Positions 1 to 8,630 of a stretch of 64,000 bases of DNA are shown piece after piece (the first letter of the stretch is position 1; every line of letters begins with the position of its first letter). The notes under the pieces were generated by a model. It saw nothing but the letters and a program-made list of their open reading frames with translations, did no database searches and was not told the origin of the DNA. This stretch comes from UBA4582 sp038106185 (GTDB lineage Bacteria; Pseudomonadota; Gammaproteobacteria; Pseudomonadales; Azotimanducaceae): contig JAYODE010000009.1 of NCBI GenBank assembly GCA_038106185.1, positions 1 through 64,000 of the forward strand, written 5' to 3'. The position numbers and the translations under genes were made by a program.

Positions 1-10
1 TTTAAATAAG

Positions 11-42
11 AACCCCGGCACGATAGTGTTCGGGGTTTTTTT
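11..42 (+). terminator. Rho-independent terminator of an upstream gene
   Basis: A 7-bp stem (AACCCCG with CGGGGTT) encloses an imperfect inner CAC/GTG pairing and is followed directly by a run of T. This is the classic intrinsic terminator form. It should end a plus-strand gene lying left of the window, and it separates that gene from the P450 gene. Confidence 0.8.
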
Positions 43-63
43 ATGGGCGCAGTTTGGCGAAGA

Positions 64-142
64 ATTGATAGACTAGAGCAATACCCCTGCCGGCCAGCCC
101 GTTTGGCTGTGCCAAGCCGCGCTGTTATTGATAGACTAGAGC
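64..142. repeat. Pair of 16-bp direct repeats upstream of the P450 gene
   Basis: The sequence ATTGATAGACTAGAGC occurs identically at 64-79 and 127-142, 63 bp apart. The second copy contains the likely -35 element of the P450 promoter. The pair could be two binding sites for a regulator, or the product of a short duplication like those seen elsewhere in the window. Confidence 0.7.
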
Positions 143-157
143 CTCAAACGGTATAGA
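128..157 (+). promoter_or_regulatory. Candidate sigma-70 promoter for the P450 gene
   Basis: TTGATA at 128-133 and TATAGA at 152-157 are separated by 18 bp. Transcription would begin near 164, giving a leader of about 55 nt before the chosen ATG at 219. The assignment rests on consensus match only. Confidence 0.4.
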
Positions 158-218
158 TCTTTGATGTGCCCGCGAAATGAGCCGGCTAATCTGCAAACAG
201 AAACCGAAGGGGCAAGAC

Positions 219-1376
219 ATGAGTGAAGCGCAAGCGGTTGAAGAAGAGAATCCCTATGAGCGCTATCGCTATCTGAGGCGCGAACAGCCTGTCTTTCAAG
301 CAGATTCAGGTGGCCCCTGGACCGTCGCCAGACACGCGGATGTTATGACCGTGCTACGCGACCAGAAAACTTTTTCATCGGATGTGTCATTGCGCCCGGA
401 AGAGGAAAAACGTATTCGACCTTCCATGTTGTTCAGTGATCCGCCCGTGCACAATCGCCTGCGCAAGCTGGTGAGCTATGCTTTCAAGCCGGGTTTTGTC
501 GAGAATCAGCGTGATCTCATCGCGGCTCGCTGCGATGAGCTGGTGATCGCCATGAGTCAGCAGACTGAAGTCGAGCTGGTCGATGCGCTGGCGGCGCCTT
601 TACCGGTTACTGTTATCGCGGAGATGCTCGGTGTCGCCGGTGGCGACATGCGCCAGTTCAAGGCTTGGTCAGATAAGATATTCAGCAATATTGCTGATCT
701 TCTGTTTGCTCAGCCGAGTCCCGAAGTTGAAAAAGCTCGGGTCGAGATGGACAATTACTTTCTCGAGCGGATTAAAAATCTCAGGCGCCTGCCAGAGAAC
801 AATTTGTTAGGCCGACTGGTGGAGACGGAAACCGAATTCGGCAAACTCACCGACCAGGAGTTACTAAGTTTCTGTGGGTTGTTGCTGATTGCCGGCAATG
901 AAACGACTACCGGACTTATTACCGCCAGCGTCAGAATATTCGATGAGTTGCCAGAGACATTTCACCAGATCAAACGGCGACCAGAGCTTATCCCCACCTT
1001 CGTTGAGGAAGCTCTGCGTTATTACTCGCCATTCTCGGCGACGATACGTCGAACCACCTGTGCGACGGAGCTGGGCGGCCATTCGATTCCTCAAGGTGCC
1101 CTGGTGATTCCTCTGATAGCCTCGGCTAACCGAGATGAAGCGGTCTTTGAGCAAGCCGATGAATTTATCATTGACCGACATCCGAATCCCCATGTGGCGT
1201 TTGGTTTCGGTATTCATAATTGCCTCGGTGCACACCTGGCGCGACTCGAAGGCCAGATTGCGATCGCATCGATGGCGACGCATTTCAGTTCTATCCGTCT
1301 GGCGCCAGGGGAGGTGCCTGTCGCCGGCCAATTGGGTGGGCCGAGTCATCTGCGGGTCAGAATCGAAAAGGCCTGA
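219..1376 (+). CDS. Cytochrome P450
   Basis: Heme-thiolate monooxygenase of 385 residues, the normal size for a soluble bacterial class I P450. Visible hallmarks are the I-helix oxygen-binding motif AGNETTT, the K-helix ExxR pair in EEALRYYSP, and the heme-binding loop FGFGIHNCLG with its cysteine ligand. An in-frame ATG lies at 177, but the ATG at 219 has a GAAGGGG Shine-Dalgarno sequence 6-7 nt upstream and is preferred. No ferredoxin or ferredoxin reductase gene is next to it, so its electron donors must be encoded elsewhere. The substrate cannot be read from sequence. The nearby oxygenase and acyl-CoA genes suggest hydroxylation of a lipid, terpenoid or steroid-like compound, which is inference. 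Confidence 0.93.
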   Translation: MSEAQAVEEENPYERYRYLRREQPVFQADSGGPWTVARHADVMTVLRDQKTFSSDVSLRPEEEKRIRPSMLFSDPPVHNRLRKLVSYAFKPGFVENQRDLIAARCDELVIAMSQQTEVELVDALAAPLPVTVIAEMLGVAGGDMRQFKAWSDKIFSNIADLLFAQPSPEVEKARVEMDNYFLERIKNLRRLPENNLLGRLVETETEFGKLTDQELLSFCGLLLIAGNETTTGLITASVRIFDELPETFHQIKRRPELIPTFVEEALRYYSPFSATIRRTTCATELGGHSIPQGALVIPLIASANRDEAVFEQADEFIIDRHPNPHVAFGFGIHNCLGAHLARLEGQIAIASMATHFSSIRLAPGEVPVAGQLGGPSHLRVRIEKA

Positions 1377-1455
1377 TTTCGCCAGTGCCGGATTCGCCTC
1401 AGGGCCTTCCGGCATAGGATTGCATCTTAACACGGCTCTAATGAGGAGAAAGATC

Positions 1456-1935
1456 ATGAAAATTCTGCAAAAAATAGTCTGCCTCGGCCTACTTTGGTCG
1501 CCGCTGCTGGCAGTGGCTGATCACCATCATCAGGGTGAGAAACAGACCCGGATCATGATCCACGCTGAAGGCGAGTTGGATTCTGCGAAGCTGGCGGAGC
1601 TGATGACCCAGGTACATGAAGACGTTGGCGCTGATGTTGACGGTAACGTCGAGGTCCGTGTCCTAGTCGATGATGTCGGCAACGTCAATGTGCACAAAGA
1701 GCGAGTCCTGAACGCCGATAATGGTGAAGAGAGAATGCGGCGGATGGCCATGCCCCACGCCATGCCTCATGTCATGCACGGCAAAATGGGCATGATGCCT
1801 GGAAACGAGATGTCGTCTGCGGTTGCCAAGTGTATTCTCAAGCATCTTGATAAGGTGAAGGCAGATGCCGCTGCTATGTTGTTACACCGAGCCTGCATGA
1901 CCTTTGAACGCAGTGAGGATAATCGTGACAAGTAA
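1456..1935 (+). CDS. Secreted Met/His-rich protein of unknown function
   Basis: A 159-residue protein with an N-terminal signal peptide (MKILQKIVCLGLLWSPLLAVA) followed at once by a His cluster (DHHHQ). An acidic, Val-rich segment comes next, then a striking Met/His stretch (MAMPHAMPHVMHGKMGMM). Two cysteines near the C-terminus could form a disulfide. The start at 1456 has AGGAG 8 nt upstream; a longer in-frame reading from 1135 overlaps the P450 and lacks such a site. Met/His-rich periplasmic segments often bind copper, so a metal-binding role is possible, but I recognise no named family. It is followed closely by the CPXCG and ElyC-like genes. Confidence 0.8.
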   Translation: MKILQKIVCLGLLWSPLLAVADHHHQGEKQTRIMIHAEGELDSAKLAELMTQVHEDVGADVDGNVEVRVLVDDVGNVNVHKERVLNADNGEERMRRMAMPHAMPHVMHGKMGMMPGNEMSSAVAKCILKHLDKVKADAAAMLLHRACMTFERSEDNRDK

Positions 1936-1947
1936 GCGGGTGATCTG

Positions 1948-2136
1948 ATGGCTGGTTTGATTGAAGACTGGATCAACTGCCCCTACTGTGCGGAATCTAT
2001 CCAAGTGCTGCTCGATCCGACTGAGGCCGGTCAAACCTATACCGAGGATTGTCAGGTCTGCTGCGCACCTATCTTGTTTGAGCTGCAGGGTAGCGACGAA
2101 GACATCTTCGTTACGGTCCGACGGGAAGATGATTAA
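1948..2136 (+). CDS. CPXCG-motif cysteine-rich protein
   Basis: A 62-residue protein with two cysteine pairs, CPYC near residue 11 and CQVCC near residue 36. This matches the small CPXCG cysteine-rich family, thought to bind zinc; its cellular role is not established. It starts 12 bp after the preceding gene stops and ends 5 bp before the next gene, so the three are probably co-transcribed. The short acidic C-terminus is typical of the family. Identification is by motif and size. Confidence 0.85.
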   Translation: MAGLIEDWINCPYCAESIQVLLDPTEAGQTYTEDCQVCCAPILFELQGSDEDIFVTVRREDD

Positions 2137-2141
2137 CGTTC

Positions 2142-2939
2142 ATGGATAGCCTGTTCTTCTGGTTATCAAAGCTGATATGGCTATTTATCTCGCCGAGTAG
2201 TTGGATCGTTTTGAGCGTTATCGCCGCGTGGCTTGCCTTCGCGTTGGGTCGGCATCGATTGGGTCGACGGCTGGTAAGTATTGCTGCGCTGTTGGTTCTG
2301 GTTATCGGCTTTCTGCCGGTGGGGGAGTGGTTGATTGCGCCCCTTGAAAATCGCTACACAGCGAACCCAACACTCCCTGACCGGGTTGATGGCATTATCG
2401 TTCTGAGCGGTGCGATTGATCCCTATCTCTCCAGTCTTTGGCAGCAAACTGAACTCGGCGAGGCGGCCGAACGTCTGTTGAGTTTTATAGATCTGGCTAA
2501 ACGTTATCCCGAGGCACGGTTAGTCTTCTCTGGCGGTAACGGTAGTATGCTGGACCAGGCCTACAGTGCCGCATCAGAGGCAGGAAACCTATTTTCGCGG
2601 CTGACGGACCTTGATTCGCGTATTGAGTACGAGAGTCAATCGCGGAACACCTACGAAAACGTTAGCCGCAGCCAAGTCATGGTAGGACCGCTGGACCATG
2701 AAAACTGGGTAATAATTACCTCGGCCTTTCACATGCCTCGAACCATGGGGATATTTTGTGAGCAAAACTGGGCGGTGATACCCTACCCGGTAGACCATTA
2801 TGCAGAGAAGGGTAACCTGATACGGATTGATTTTGATTTCATCGATAATCTACAAGTTCTTAATATTGCCGTACGCGAATGGGTCGGATTACTGGCCTAT
2901 CAATTGACGGGCAAGACACGTCACTCTTGCCCACAATAG
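2142..2939 (+). CDS. YdcF/ElyC-like DUF218 membrane protein
   Basis: A 265-residue protein with two N-terminal membrane segments (about residues 8-35 and 45-65) followed by a DUF218 domain beginning near VDGIIVLSGA. The layout resembles E. coli ElyC, which has two transmembrane helices plus a periplasmic DUF218 domain and affects envelope integrity and peptidoglycan assembly. Conserved family features visible are the GGNGS loop, the ESQSRNTYENV stretch and the ITSAFHMPR motif. The ATG at 2142 lies 5 bp after the CPXCG gene. The precise function of this copy is not shown by sequence. Confidence 0.85.
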   Translation: MDSLFFWLSKLIWLFISPSSWIVLSVIAAWLAFALGRHRLGRRLVSIAALLVLVIGFLPVGEWLIAPLENRYTANPTLPDRVDGIIVLSGAIDPYLSSLWQQTELGEAAERLLSFIDLAKRYPEARLVFSGGNGSMLDQAYSAASEAGNLFSRLTDLDSRIEYESQSRNTYENVSRSQVMVGPLDHENWVIITSAFHMPRTMGIFCEQNWAVIPYPVDHYAEKGNLIRIDFDFIDNLQVLNIAVREWVGLLAYQLTGKTRHSCPQ

Positions 2940-2975
2940 ATCTATAAAAACAGCTATTAGTGCGACTTGAGCCCT

Positions 2976-4289
2976 TTAGGGCGCGTTCTGCAGGCGCAGC
3001 ATCAGAATGGCCGCACGCTTTGTTTGCATAGATAAAGTGGACAGGTCTCCGGTTTCTTCAATTGTGTGCCCCTTGCTGCTGCCCATTCCCAGGGCGTCAA
3101 TAGCCATATCCACGTAATCAGCGGTGAAGGAAACATCTGCAGCCCCGGCAAGTAGTGGATTAACAGCCGTCACTTCGCCAAACCCAAGATCCTGGCTGAC
3201 GCCACTGTAGATTTCGAGCAGGCGTTTATTGCCTGCCGTGGGGGCCATCGCCGGATAGCCCTCGCTGAACTCAATCACGCCCTTGGTGTGAGGATAGTTA
3301 GCAGCGACGATAGCCTGCATTTTGGTCTTGACCCGGTTGAGCTGAACCTCGCTAATAGCGCGAATGTCGCCAGTGACCAATGCAGTCTCAGCGACAATAT
3401 TGTCTTTACCGAAAGCGGTACCGCTCTTGGTCTGGTCGTTGTGTGTCACCGTCGTCCCACCCAGGATTTTTCCAGGGTTAAACGTCAACAAGTCTTCTGT
3501 GCGAAGCTCATTGTAGAAAGTCGTTAGGATTCTGGCGGCCTCGTAGATGGCGCCAGCACCAATATCCTCGCGAAAAATCTGTGATGAATGGGCCGGTTTG
3601 CCAGTCACTTTCAGGTTCCAGCCAATCGAGCCCCGCCGTGAGATGTTCGCCGTAGCAGGGTTACCATCACCGTTTTCAAATCCGAGGGCGATATCTGCAT
3701 ATTTGGCAGCGTCTATCAGTGCCTTTTTGGACAGGGCTAAAGGTCGACCGCTGAGCTCTTCATCGCCGGTCATCACCACCGTAATATCCATGGACGCTAA
3801 AGCCCCGACTGCCTTCAGCGCACGTACTGCCTCCAGAATAATCAGATCGCCGCCTTTCATGTCACCGACGCCTGGCCCACGAGCAATTTGTTGATCCACT
3901 AGCTCGAACTTTTGAAATGGGCTGTCGGCTTCAAACACCGTGTCGAGATGCCCGATCAGCAAAAATTTAGGGCCTGACCCATTGCCGCGGTGTTCCGCAA
4001 TGAGATGTCCGGCGCGATTGAAACCGCTGCCATCTTCCCAGCGGCTGTTGAACTCCAACTGATTGAACTCCGCCATCAGCAGATCGCCCACGGCGCGTAC
4101 GCCCTTAAAATTCATAGTGCCGCTGTTGATATTGACCAATTGCTCCAGTGTCGCGATAGCGTTAGGCGTGTTTTTATCAACCTCAATGACGATGAGTTGC
4201 TCGATATCAGAAATTTCGGCGTGAAGGTTGGCTAATGGCGCCAAGGCCAGAAAGATAATTAATCCCAGACCCGATTTGACGTGATTCAC
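2976..4289 (-). CDS. Secreted M20-family zinc metallopeptidase
   Basis: A 437-residue protein of the M20 (glutamate carboxypeptidase-like) family, led by a signal peptide ending near ANLHA. Metal and catalytic motifs are visible: GHLDTV (first His and Asp), GVGDMKGG (bridging Asp), TGDEELSG (catalytic Glu pair) and a C-terminal SKGHTIEE His. It probably removes a C-terminal residue from a peptide or folate-like substrate in the periplasm. The start is GTG at 4289, supported by AGGAG 7 nt upstream. It is convergent with the ElyC-like gene. The substrate is unknown. Confidence 0.88.
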   Translation of the reverse strand: MNHVKSGLGLIIFLALAPLANLHAEISDIEQLIVIEVDKNTPNAIATLEQLVNINSGTMNFKGVRAVGDLLMAEFNQLEFNSRWEDGSGFNRAGHLIAEHRGNGSGPKFLLIGHLDTVFEADSPFQKFELVDQQIARGPGVGDMKGGDLIILEAVRALKAVGALASMDITVVMTGDEELSGRPLALSKKALIDAAKYADIALGFENGDGNPATANISRRGSIGWNLKVTGKPAHSSQIFREDIGAGAIYEAARILTTFYNELRTEDLLTFNPGKILGGTTVTHNDQTKSGTAFGKDNIVAETALVTGDIRAISEVQLNRVKTKMQAIVAANYPHTKGVIEFSEGYPAMAPTAGNKRLLEIYSGVSQDLGFGEVTAVNPLLAGAADVSFTADYVDMAIDALGMGSSKGHTIEETGDLSTLSMQTKRAAILMLRLQNAP

Positions 4290-4544
4290 GAGATAACTCC
4301 TGATAAAAGCGCGAATGAAAAAAGTTTTTCAGCTGCATTGGCCCATACTACACCAGCAGTTCTCGAGATGCTGCGCCTGATGCCAAACTGCCTGTCCCTC
4401 TTTGCCTCTTGGTTCAAGCAGACAGTGATTGATCGACCCAATCCACTGTAAACCCTGTATGATCTGCAACCCAAAAAGAAAGACAGGCTCAGGGGAGTGA
4501 CCAATGCCAGGTTCAGGCAAAAAATGCGACATGGAGAAAAACGG

Positions 4545-5144
4545 GTGATTGAATTACTGATCCCTTTACTCGGTTTTATTGTAATTTCGACGATTACACC
4601 AGGGCCAAATAATCTTTTGTTGGCAACCTCGGGCATGCGCTTCGGTGTTAGAGCAACCATACCCCACATGTTTGGTATCCATCTAGGTGTCTATACCATG
4701 ACAGTACTCTGCGGGCTGGGCATGGGTCAGCTGTTGTTGGCTGTGCCGAATGCGTTGCTCGGTATGAAAATTTTCGGCAGCGTCTACCTGCTTTACCTCG
4801 CCTGGAAGATCATCGGCTTTCGCCTGATGGATTCATCGAATGAAATAGACCGACCCATGACTACTGTTGAGGCAGGAGTATTCCAGTTTGCCAACCCCAA
4901 GGCCTGGCTCATGACAACCACTGGGCTGAGCCTGGCAATACCCATCTTTGACTCTACCAGTTTGGCCGTCATTTACTTTTGTTTGATGTTTGCGACCTTG
5001 GGTCTTGCCTGTAATTATGTCTGGGTACTCACCGGCTCGCTGTTGCAGGTCTGGCTGCGACACTCTGCTTATCGTTTATGGATCAATTCGTTGCTGGCTT
5101 TGCTTACATTATTCACGGTTGGTATGTTCTGGTCTGGCCAGTAA
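4545..5144 (+). CDS. LysE/RhtB-family amino-acid exporter
   Basis: A 199-residue inner-membrane protein with about six hydrophobic segments and the family signature TPGPNN near the N-terminus. LysE/RhtB proteins export amino acids or related small molecules using the proton gradient. An in-frame GTG at 4497 would add 16 charged residues, but the GTG at 4545 has GGAG 8 nt upstream and places the first membrane helix at the N-terminus, as in relatives. The substrate is unknown. It is divergent from the M20 peptidase, so peptide-derived amino acid export is conceivable but unproven. Confidence 0.85.
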   Translation: MIELLIPLLGFIVISTITPGPNNLLLATSGMRFGVRATIPHMFGIHLGVYTMTVLCGLGMGQLLLAVPNALLGMKIFGSVYLLYLAWKIIGFRLMDSSNEIDRPMTTVEAGVFQFANPKAWLMTTTGLSLAIPIFDSTSLAVIYFCLMFATLGLACNYVWVLTGSLLQVWLRHSAYRLWINSLLALLTLFTVGMFWSGQ

Positions 5145-5173
5145 CCCGAAAAGTGCCTGGCATGCGAGGCGAA

Positions 5174-5215
5174 TAAATTTGAACTGACAGCCGCTAAATT
5201 TGAACTGACAGCTGC
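5174..5215. repeat. 21-bp tandem duplication before the DsrE gene
   Basis: Two adjacent 21-bp copies (5174-5194 and 5195-5215) differ at a single base; each begins TAAATTTGAACTGACAGC. They fill the space between the LysE stop and the ribosome binding site of the next gene. Confidence 0.85.
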
Positions 5216-5228
5216 GGAAGACGTGACT

Positions 5229-5774
5229 ATGAAAAAGATACGACGGTTGGCAATGGGCTTAATATGGGTTGGCTTGGTCAATTCAGCCATAGCAGGTCCG
5301 CCAAAGAAAGGCCCTGTGATTGTCGACTATGGCCCCGTATTTGAGGTGCCGGCGCCTGCATACAATCTCAAACCGGGTACTCACTACAAGGTGAGCATGG
5401 ACGTTTCGGCGACGGCCACGGACCAGCTCACGGTCAACCGCAATCTGGAGTCCGCGGCAAGGTTTGTCAATATGCAGGCTCAAGCCGGTATGCCTGCGGA
5501 GGACCTTGAGTTAGTTGTCGTAGTTCATGGTTTAGCGGCGAGAGATCTGTTGAACGATGACGCCTACTTCGAGCGCTTCGGCCTGCCTAACCCCAACTCG
5601 GGATTGCTGACGGCATTGCAGTCGGCAGGGGTCACCTTGTATATCTGCGGTCAGACGGCCGCCTTCAACCAGTTCAAGCCGGCAGATTTGCATGGCGGTG
5701 TGACGATGGCCTTGTCCGCCATTACCGCCCATGCTCGGCTCCAGGCGGAAGGGTTTACCCTGACGCCATTTTGA
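5229..5774 (+). CDS. Periplasmic DsrE/DsrF-like protein
   Basis: A 181-residue protein with a signal peptide (MKKIRRLAMGLIWVGLVNSAIAG) and a DsrE/DsrF fold in the C-terminal half. The VVVVHGLAARDLL strand-loop and the ICGQTAAFNQF segment, with one conserved cysteine, are recognisable. DsrE-fold proteins handle sulfur as persulfides, but exported members have no settled role. The ATG at 5229 is supported by GGAAG 8 nt upstream; an in-frame GTG at 5223 is less likely. It ends 10 bp before the convergent ovoA stop. Proximity to a sulfur-metabolising enzyme is suggestive only. Confidence 0.82.
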   Translation: MKKIRRLAMGLIWVGLVNSAIAGPPKKGPVIVDYGPVFEVPAPAYNLKPGTHYKVSMDVSATATDQLTVNRNLESAARFVNMQAQAGMPAEDLELVVVVHGLAARDLLNDDAYFERFGLPNPNSGLLTALQSAGVTLYICGQTAAFNQFKPADLHGGVTMALSAITAHARLQAEGFTLTPF

Positions 5775-5783
5775 CCCCTATGA

Positions 5784-7919
5784 TTAGCGCTTCTGCCAGA
5801 TTGTCATCTCAGCCACGGAGTGCTGAAATTTACGCTGAGTTTCTCGAATCACAAAGGGGATATCCTGGCAGCCTCGAAACTCAAAGTGCTCATCCAGTGC
5901 CGCGTGTAATCCATCCAGCGTGCTGAAGTTCTCACCGTTGACCTTGTAACCCCCCAACCAGTACTCCACCTCTGTGTACTCTTCCAGCCAGGTGTAGGGC
6001 GAGGTGATAATCAGCCAGCCCTTATTATTGATTCGGCTGACGATACGGTCGAGAAATAACTTAGGTTGATACAAGCGATCGATAAGGTTGCCAGCGAAGA
6101 CAAGATCATAATTTTTGAAGTGGGGTTTCAGATTAGTCGCATCCCCCTGAGAAAACTCAATCTGATTGCTGATAGTCGCTAAATCGAGTTCCTCTAGCGA
6201 TTTTTCGCGGTAAGCGACCAGATGACCTTCGGTCGGTATGGTATATCGAACCTGTCCGCCCTCTTTGAGCTGAAACGCAGACTGGATAAAGCGCGCCGAA
6301 AAGTCGATGCCATCAACGTGTTTGAAGTACCTGGCAAACTCAAAAGTAGAGCGACCTACAGCGCAGCCCAAATCCAGCGCTCGCCCTCTTGGCTGATCGC
6401 CAATGGCTGCCATGCTCGCGTCGATGCAAGCCTTCGGAAAGTTTGGAACCGAGAAGTATTCGTCGCCGTAATGGAATTCCAGGTATTGTGAGACCAAAGT
6501 ATCAGTTTCGTAGGTGTTGACTTTTTCCACAGGTAACTCCGCATGTTTGGCTTCTAGGTATCTAAATCCAGCGTGTTGATAAAAGTGCCGACGGAATGCG
6601 TAGCGCGCATGTTTCAGACTTTCGTTGCCGGTGGCAATCCAGGACCCACCCTTGATCAAGTTGTGCTTGCCATCAAATGTGGGGGTTGAAAAGTCATCAT
6701 AGATGGGATGTACCTTGAATCCTGGATAAGTATCGATAGGGGTTTCAGTCCACTGCCAGACATTGCCGATGATATCGAAAACAGCCTCTGTGGATTGATC
6801 GTCAATGATGTCAGTCGCAAACCGGTCAACCGGGCAAGAGGAGGCGAAGTACTCCAGGTTGATATTGCCCGGCGCCGTCTGCCAGTCAACTTGATCGGTT
6901 TCGATGTAAGTTCGCAAGGCGCACCATTCTGCCTCTGTGGGTAATCGAATGTTTCTGCCGGTTGTTGCAGCCATCCAGTTACAGAAGGCCTTAGATTCGA
7001 GATAGTTGACCTCTACAGGCCAGTTAAGTGGCAGAGGAACTTCTTCAACGAGGTTTCGCTGCAGGTATTGGCCATTCCTGTAGCGCCAGAAGCGCGGCAT
7101 TGTGGCCTTGCTGAAGGCGAGCCAGTCGCGCCCCTCTTGGGTCCAATATTCGGTTTTCTCATAACCCCCGGCTTGAATAAATTGAAGGTATTCGCCGTTG
7201 CTGACCAAGTACTGGCTGATCTTGAAAGCCTCTACCAAGACGTTTTTGCTACCGTATTCGTTATCCCAGCCGTAGGTGGAATCGTTTTCCGCTTTGCCGA
7301 GGGTCAGGCTTTGTTGGCGGATGTTGACCAGCTTATTTTTGGGCGCAGTGCCAACTGCACTGCAGCTTTCCCAGCCAGTCATCGGCTGGACAGCTTCTAA
7401 TGGCAACATGCGGATGATCACCGATGAGGTTTCCAGGTGAATCCTCTCATGCTCGACGCCCATGAGAATGGTCCAGGCTGGATCTTCCTGACTCAGCGGT
7501 ACTTTCAGCGGTATCTCGTCAATGAGTTGATTAACTCTGGCTCGAACCTGGTCTCTATAGGCCTGTACAGAATGAACGGTGGGCCAGTCATAGTGGGCAT
7601 CATTAAGATCGTCCCAGGACATTTCATCGACGCCAATGGCAAACATGGACTCGAAATCTGGATTAATGCGCGCCTCAATCAAACGGGCAAGCAAGAGTTT
7701 ATTGATGAAGAAAGTTGCGGTATGGCCGAAATAAAATATCAGCGGGTGTCTCAGCGGTTCGGCACGTTCGTAGTAAGACTGGTCATGACGTATGATTCTG
7801 AACAGAGATTCGTAGAGATCAAACGTCTGGTTAAAGTAAGCTTTGAGTTCCTGGCGTTTGGTCTCGCTGCTACCCGTATCAAGTCGCAGTGTCTTGCTGA
7901 TTCGTTGCTGAATATCCAT
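5784..7919 (-). CDS. ovoA: OvoA: 5-histidylcysteine sulfoxide synthase / N-methyltransferase
   Basis: A 711-residue two-part enzyme for ovothiol A. The N-terminal part is an EgtB-like iron sulfoxide synthase: a DinB-like bundle with H66 and the HxxxHxE motif (H157, H161, E163) as iron ligands, then an FGE-sulfatase fold at about residues 215-470. It joins cysteine to histidine C5 using oxygen. The C-terminal part (about 480-711) is a SAM methyltransferase with motif I ALDLGCAVGRS. Length and domain order fit OvoA and not EgtB. The start is taken as ATG 7919; an in-frame TTG at 7952 would add 11 residues, and neither has a strong ribosome site. The OvoB lyase is not adjacent. Confidence 0.92.
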   Translation of the reverse strand: MDIQQRISKTLRLDTGSSETKRQELKAYFNQTFDLYESLFRIIRHDQSYYERAEPLRHPLIFYFGHTATFFINKLLLARLIEARINPDFESMFAIGVDEMSWDDLNDAHYDWPTVHSVQAYRDQVRARVNQLIDEIPLKVPLSQEDPAWTILMGVEHERIHLETSSVIIRMLPLEAVQPMTGWESCSAVGTAPKNKLVNIRQQSLTLGKAENDSTYGWDNEYGSKNVLVEAFKISQYLVSNGEYLQFIQAGGYEKTEYWTQEGRDWLAFSKATMPRFWRYRNGQYLQRNLVEEVPLPLNWPVEVNYLESKAFCNWMAATTGRNIRLPTEAEWCALRTYIETDQVDWQTAPGNINLEYFASSCPVDRFATDIIDDQSTEAVFDIIGNVWQWTETPIDTYPGFKVHPIYDDFSTPTFDGKHNLIKGGSWIATGNESLKHARYAFRRHFYQHAGFRYLEAKHAELPVEKVNTYETDTLVSQYLEFHYGDEYFSVPNFPKACIDASMAAIGDQPRGRALDLGCAVGRSTFEFARYFKHVDGIDFSARFIQSAFQLKEGGQVRYTIPTEGHLVAYREKSLEELDLATISNQIEFSQGDATNLKPHFKNYDLVFAGNLIDRLYQPKLFLDRIVSRINNKGWLIITSPYTWLEEYTEVEYWLGGYKVNGENFSTLDGLHAALDEHFEFRGCQDIPFVIRETQRKFQHSVAEMTIWQKR

Positions 7920-8040
7920 TAATCGGTGGTCTGTCCTATTGGCCGAAGGCAAGTTCGGGAGTATATACCTTTTTTACAGGCAAGGTCCGCTTGAAAAAAC
8001 CCGTCCAGCCGAATCGGTTGTTGCAGCTTTGGCATCGTTA

Positions 8041-8526
8041 TTAGAGGAAACTTGAGCGCATTTTGATCCCCCAGCGGCCATCCTGCTTGATCAGTACATA
8101 GAGTGACTCATAGGAGCCGATGACAGAGCCATCGGCACGTAAGCGCTGAAAGCGAGTATTGACGTGCACCTTGGACTGACTCAGCGTAATAATCTTTCGG
8201 TCAAGCCAGATACTCTTGTTCCAGCCCGTATTGGGTAGGGTCTCAAACAGCACTGTATGTTCTCGAATCGCGTCATCGGCTGTCATCCAGCTCCGCATGG
8301 CACCTTGAGCAAGGCGAAAGTGTGGAAAGTGGTAGGTCGCGGCATGGCCGACGGCGTCTCGAGCACTGAACGAGGTCATAAAATCGTCCAGCACAGAGAG
8401 CACAGCGGTTTCTATCTCTGCCGCGCTCTCAGATTCGGCGATTATGGTCGCGGCTGCAGCTGATGCAGTAATGAACGGAAACCCCAGCAGGGCGCCAAGT
8501 AACAGTGCGGTAGTCAGAATTTTCAT
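8041..8526 (-). CDS. Exported SnoaL-like (NTF2-fold) protein
   Basis: A 161-residue protein with a cleavable signal peptide (cleavage probably after ITASA) followed by an NTF2-like domain of the SnoaL/DUF4440 type. The opening helix VLDDFMTSFSARD and the closing IKQDGRWGIKMRS strands are typical. A clear AGGAG lies 6-7 nt before the ATG. The pocket of this fold can bind or isomerise small molecules, but this protein could equally have no catalytic role. It lies upstream of ovoA on the same strand, 121 bp away, so co-transcription is possible. Confidence 0.75.
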   Translation of the reverse strand: MKILTTALLLGALLGFPFITASAAAATIIAESESAAEIETAVLSVLDDFMTSFSARDAVGHAATYHFPHFRLAQGAMRSWMTADDAIREHTVLFETLPNTGWNKSIWLDRKIITLSQSKVHVNTRFQRLRADGSVIGSYESLYVLIKQDGRWGIKMRSSFL

Positions 8527-8578
8527 CTTTTCTCCTTGGCCTACAAGTAAACCTTCTCTGGATTGTATTTAACTGTTG

Positions 8579-8630
8579 GCTGAATCCCAGTTGAATGTTA
8601 GTTGAATGCCAGTTGAATGTTAGTTGAATG
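8579..8630. repeat. 11-bp tandem repeat running into the assembly gap
   Basis: At least four and a half units of the form GTTGAATGTTA / GTTGAATGCCA follow each other at an 11-bp period and continue up to the first N. The far side of the gap (8731-8756) starts with a different repeat, two copies of CTATTCAGT 14 bp apart. The gap is therefore probably a collapsed repeat region. Confidence 0.9.

Noticed and set aside
864..1457. 197-residue open frame on the minus strand
   Set aside because: Antisense to the P450 heme-binding region, with no ribosome site and no recognisable domain.
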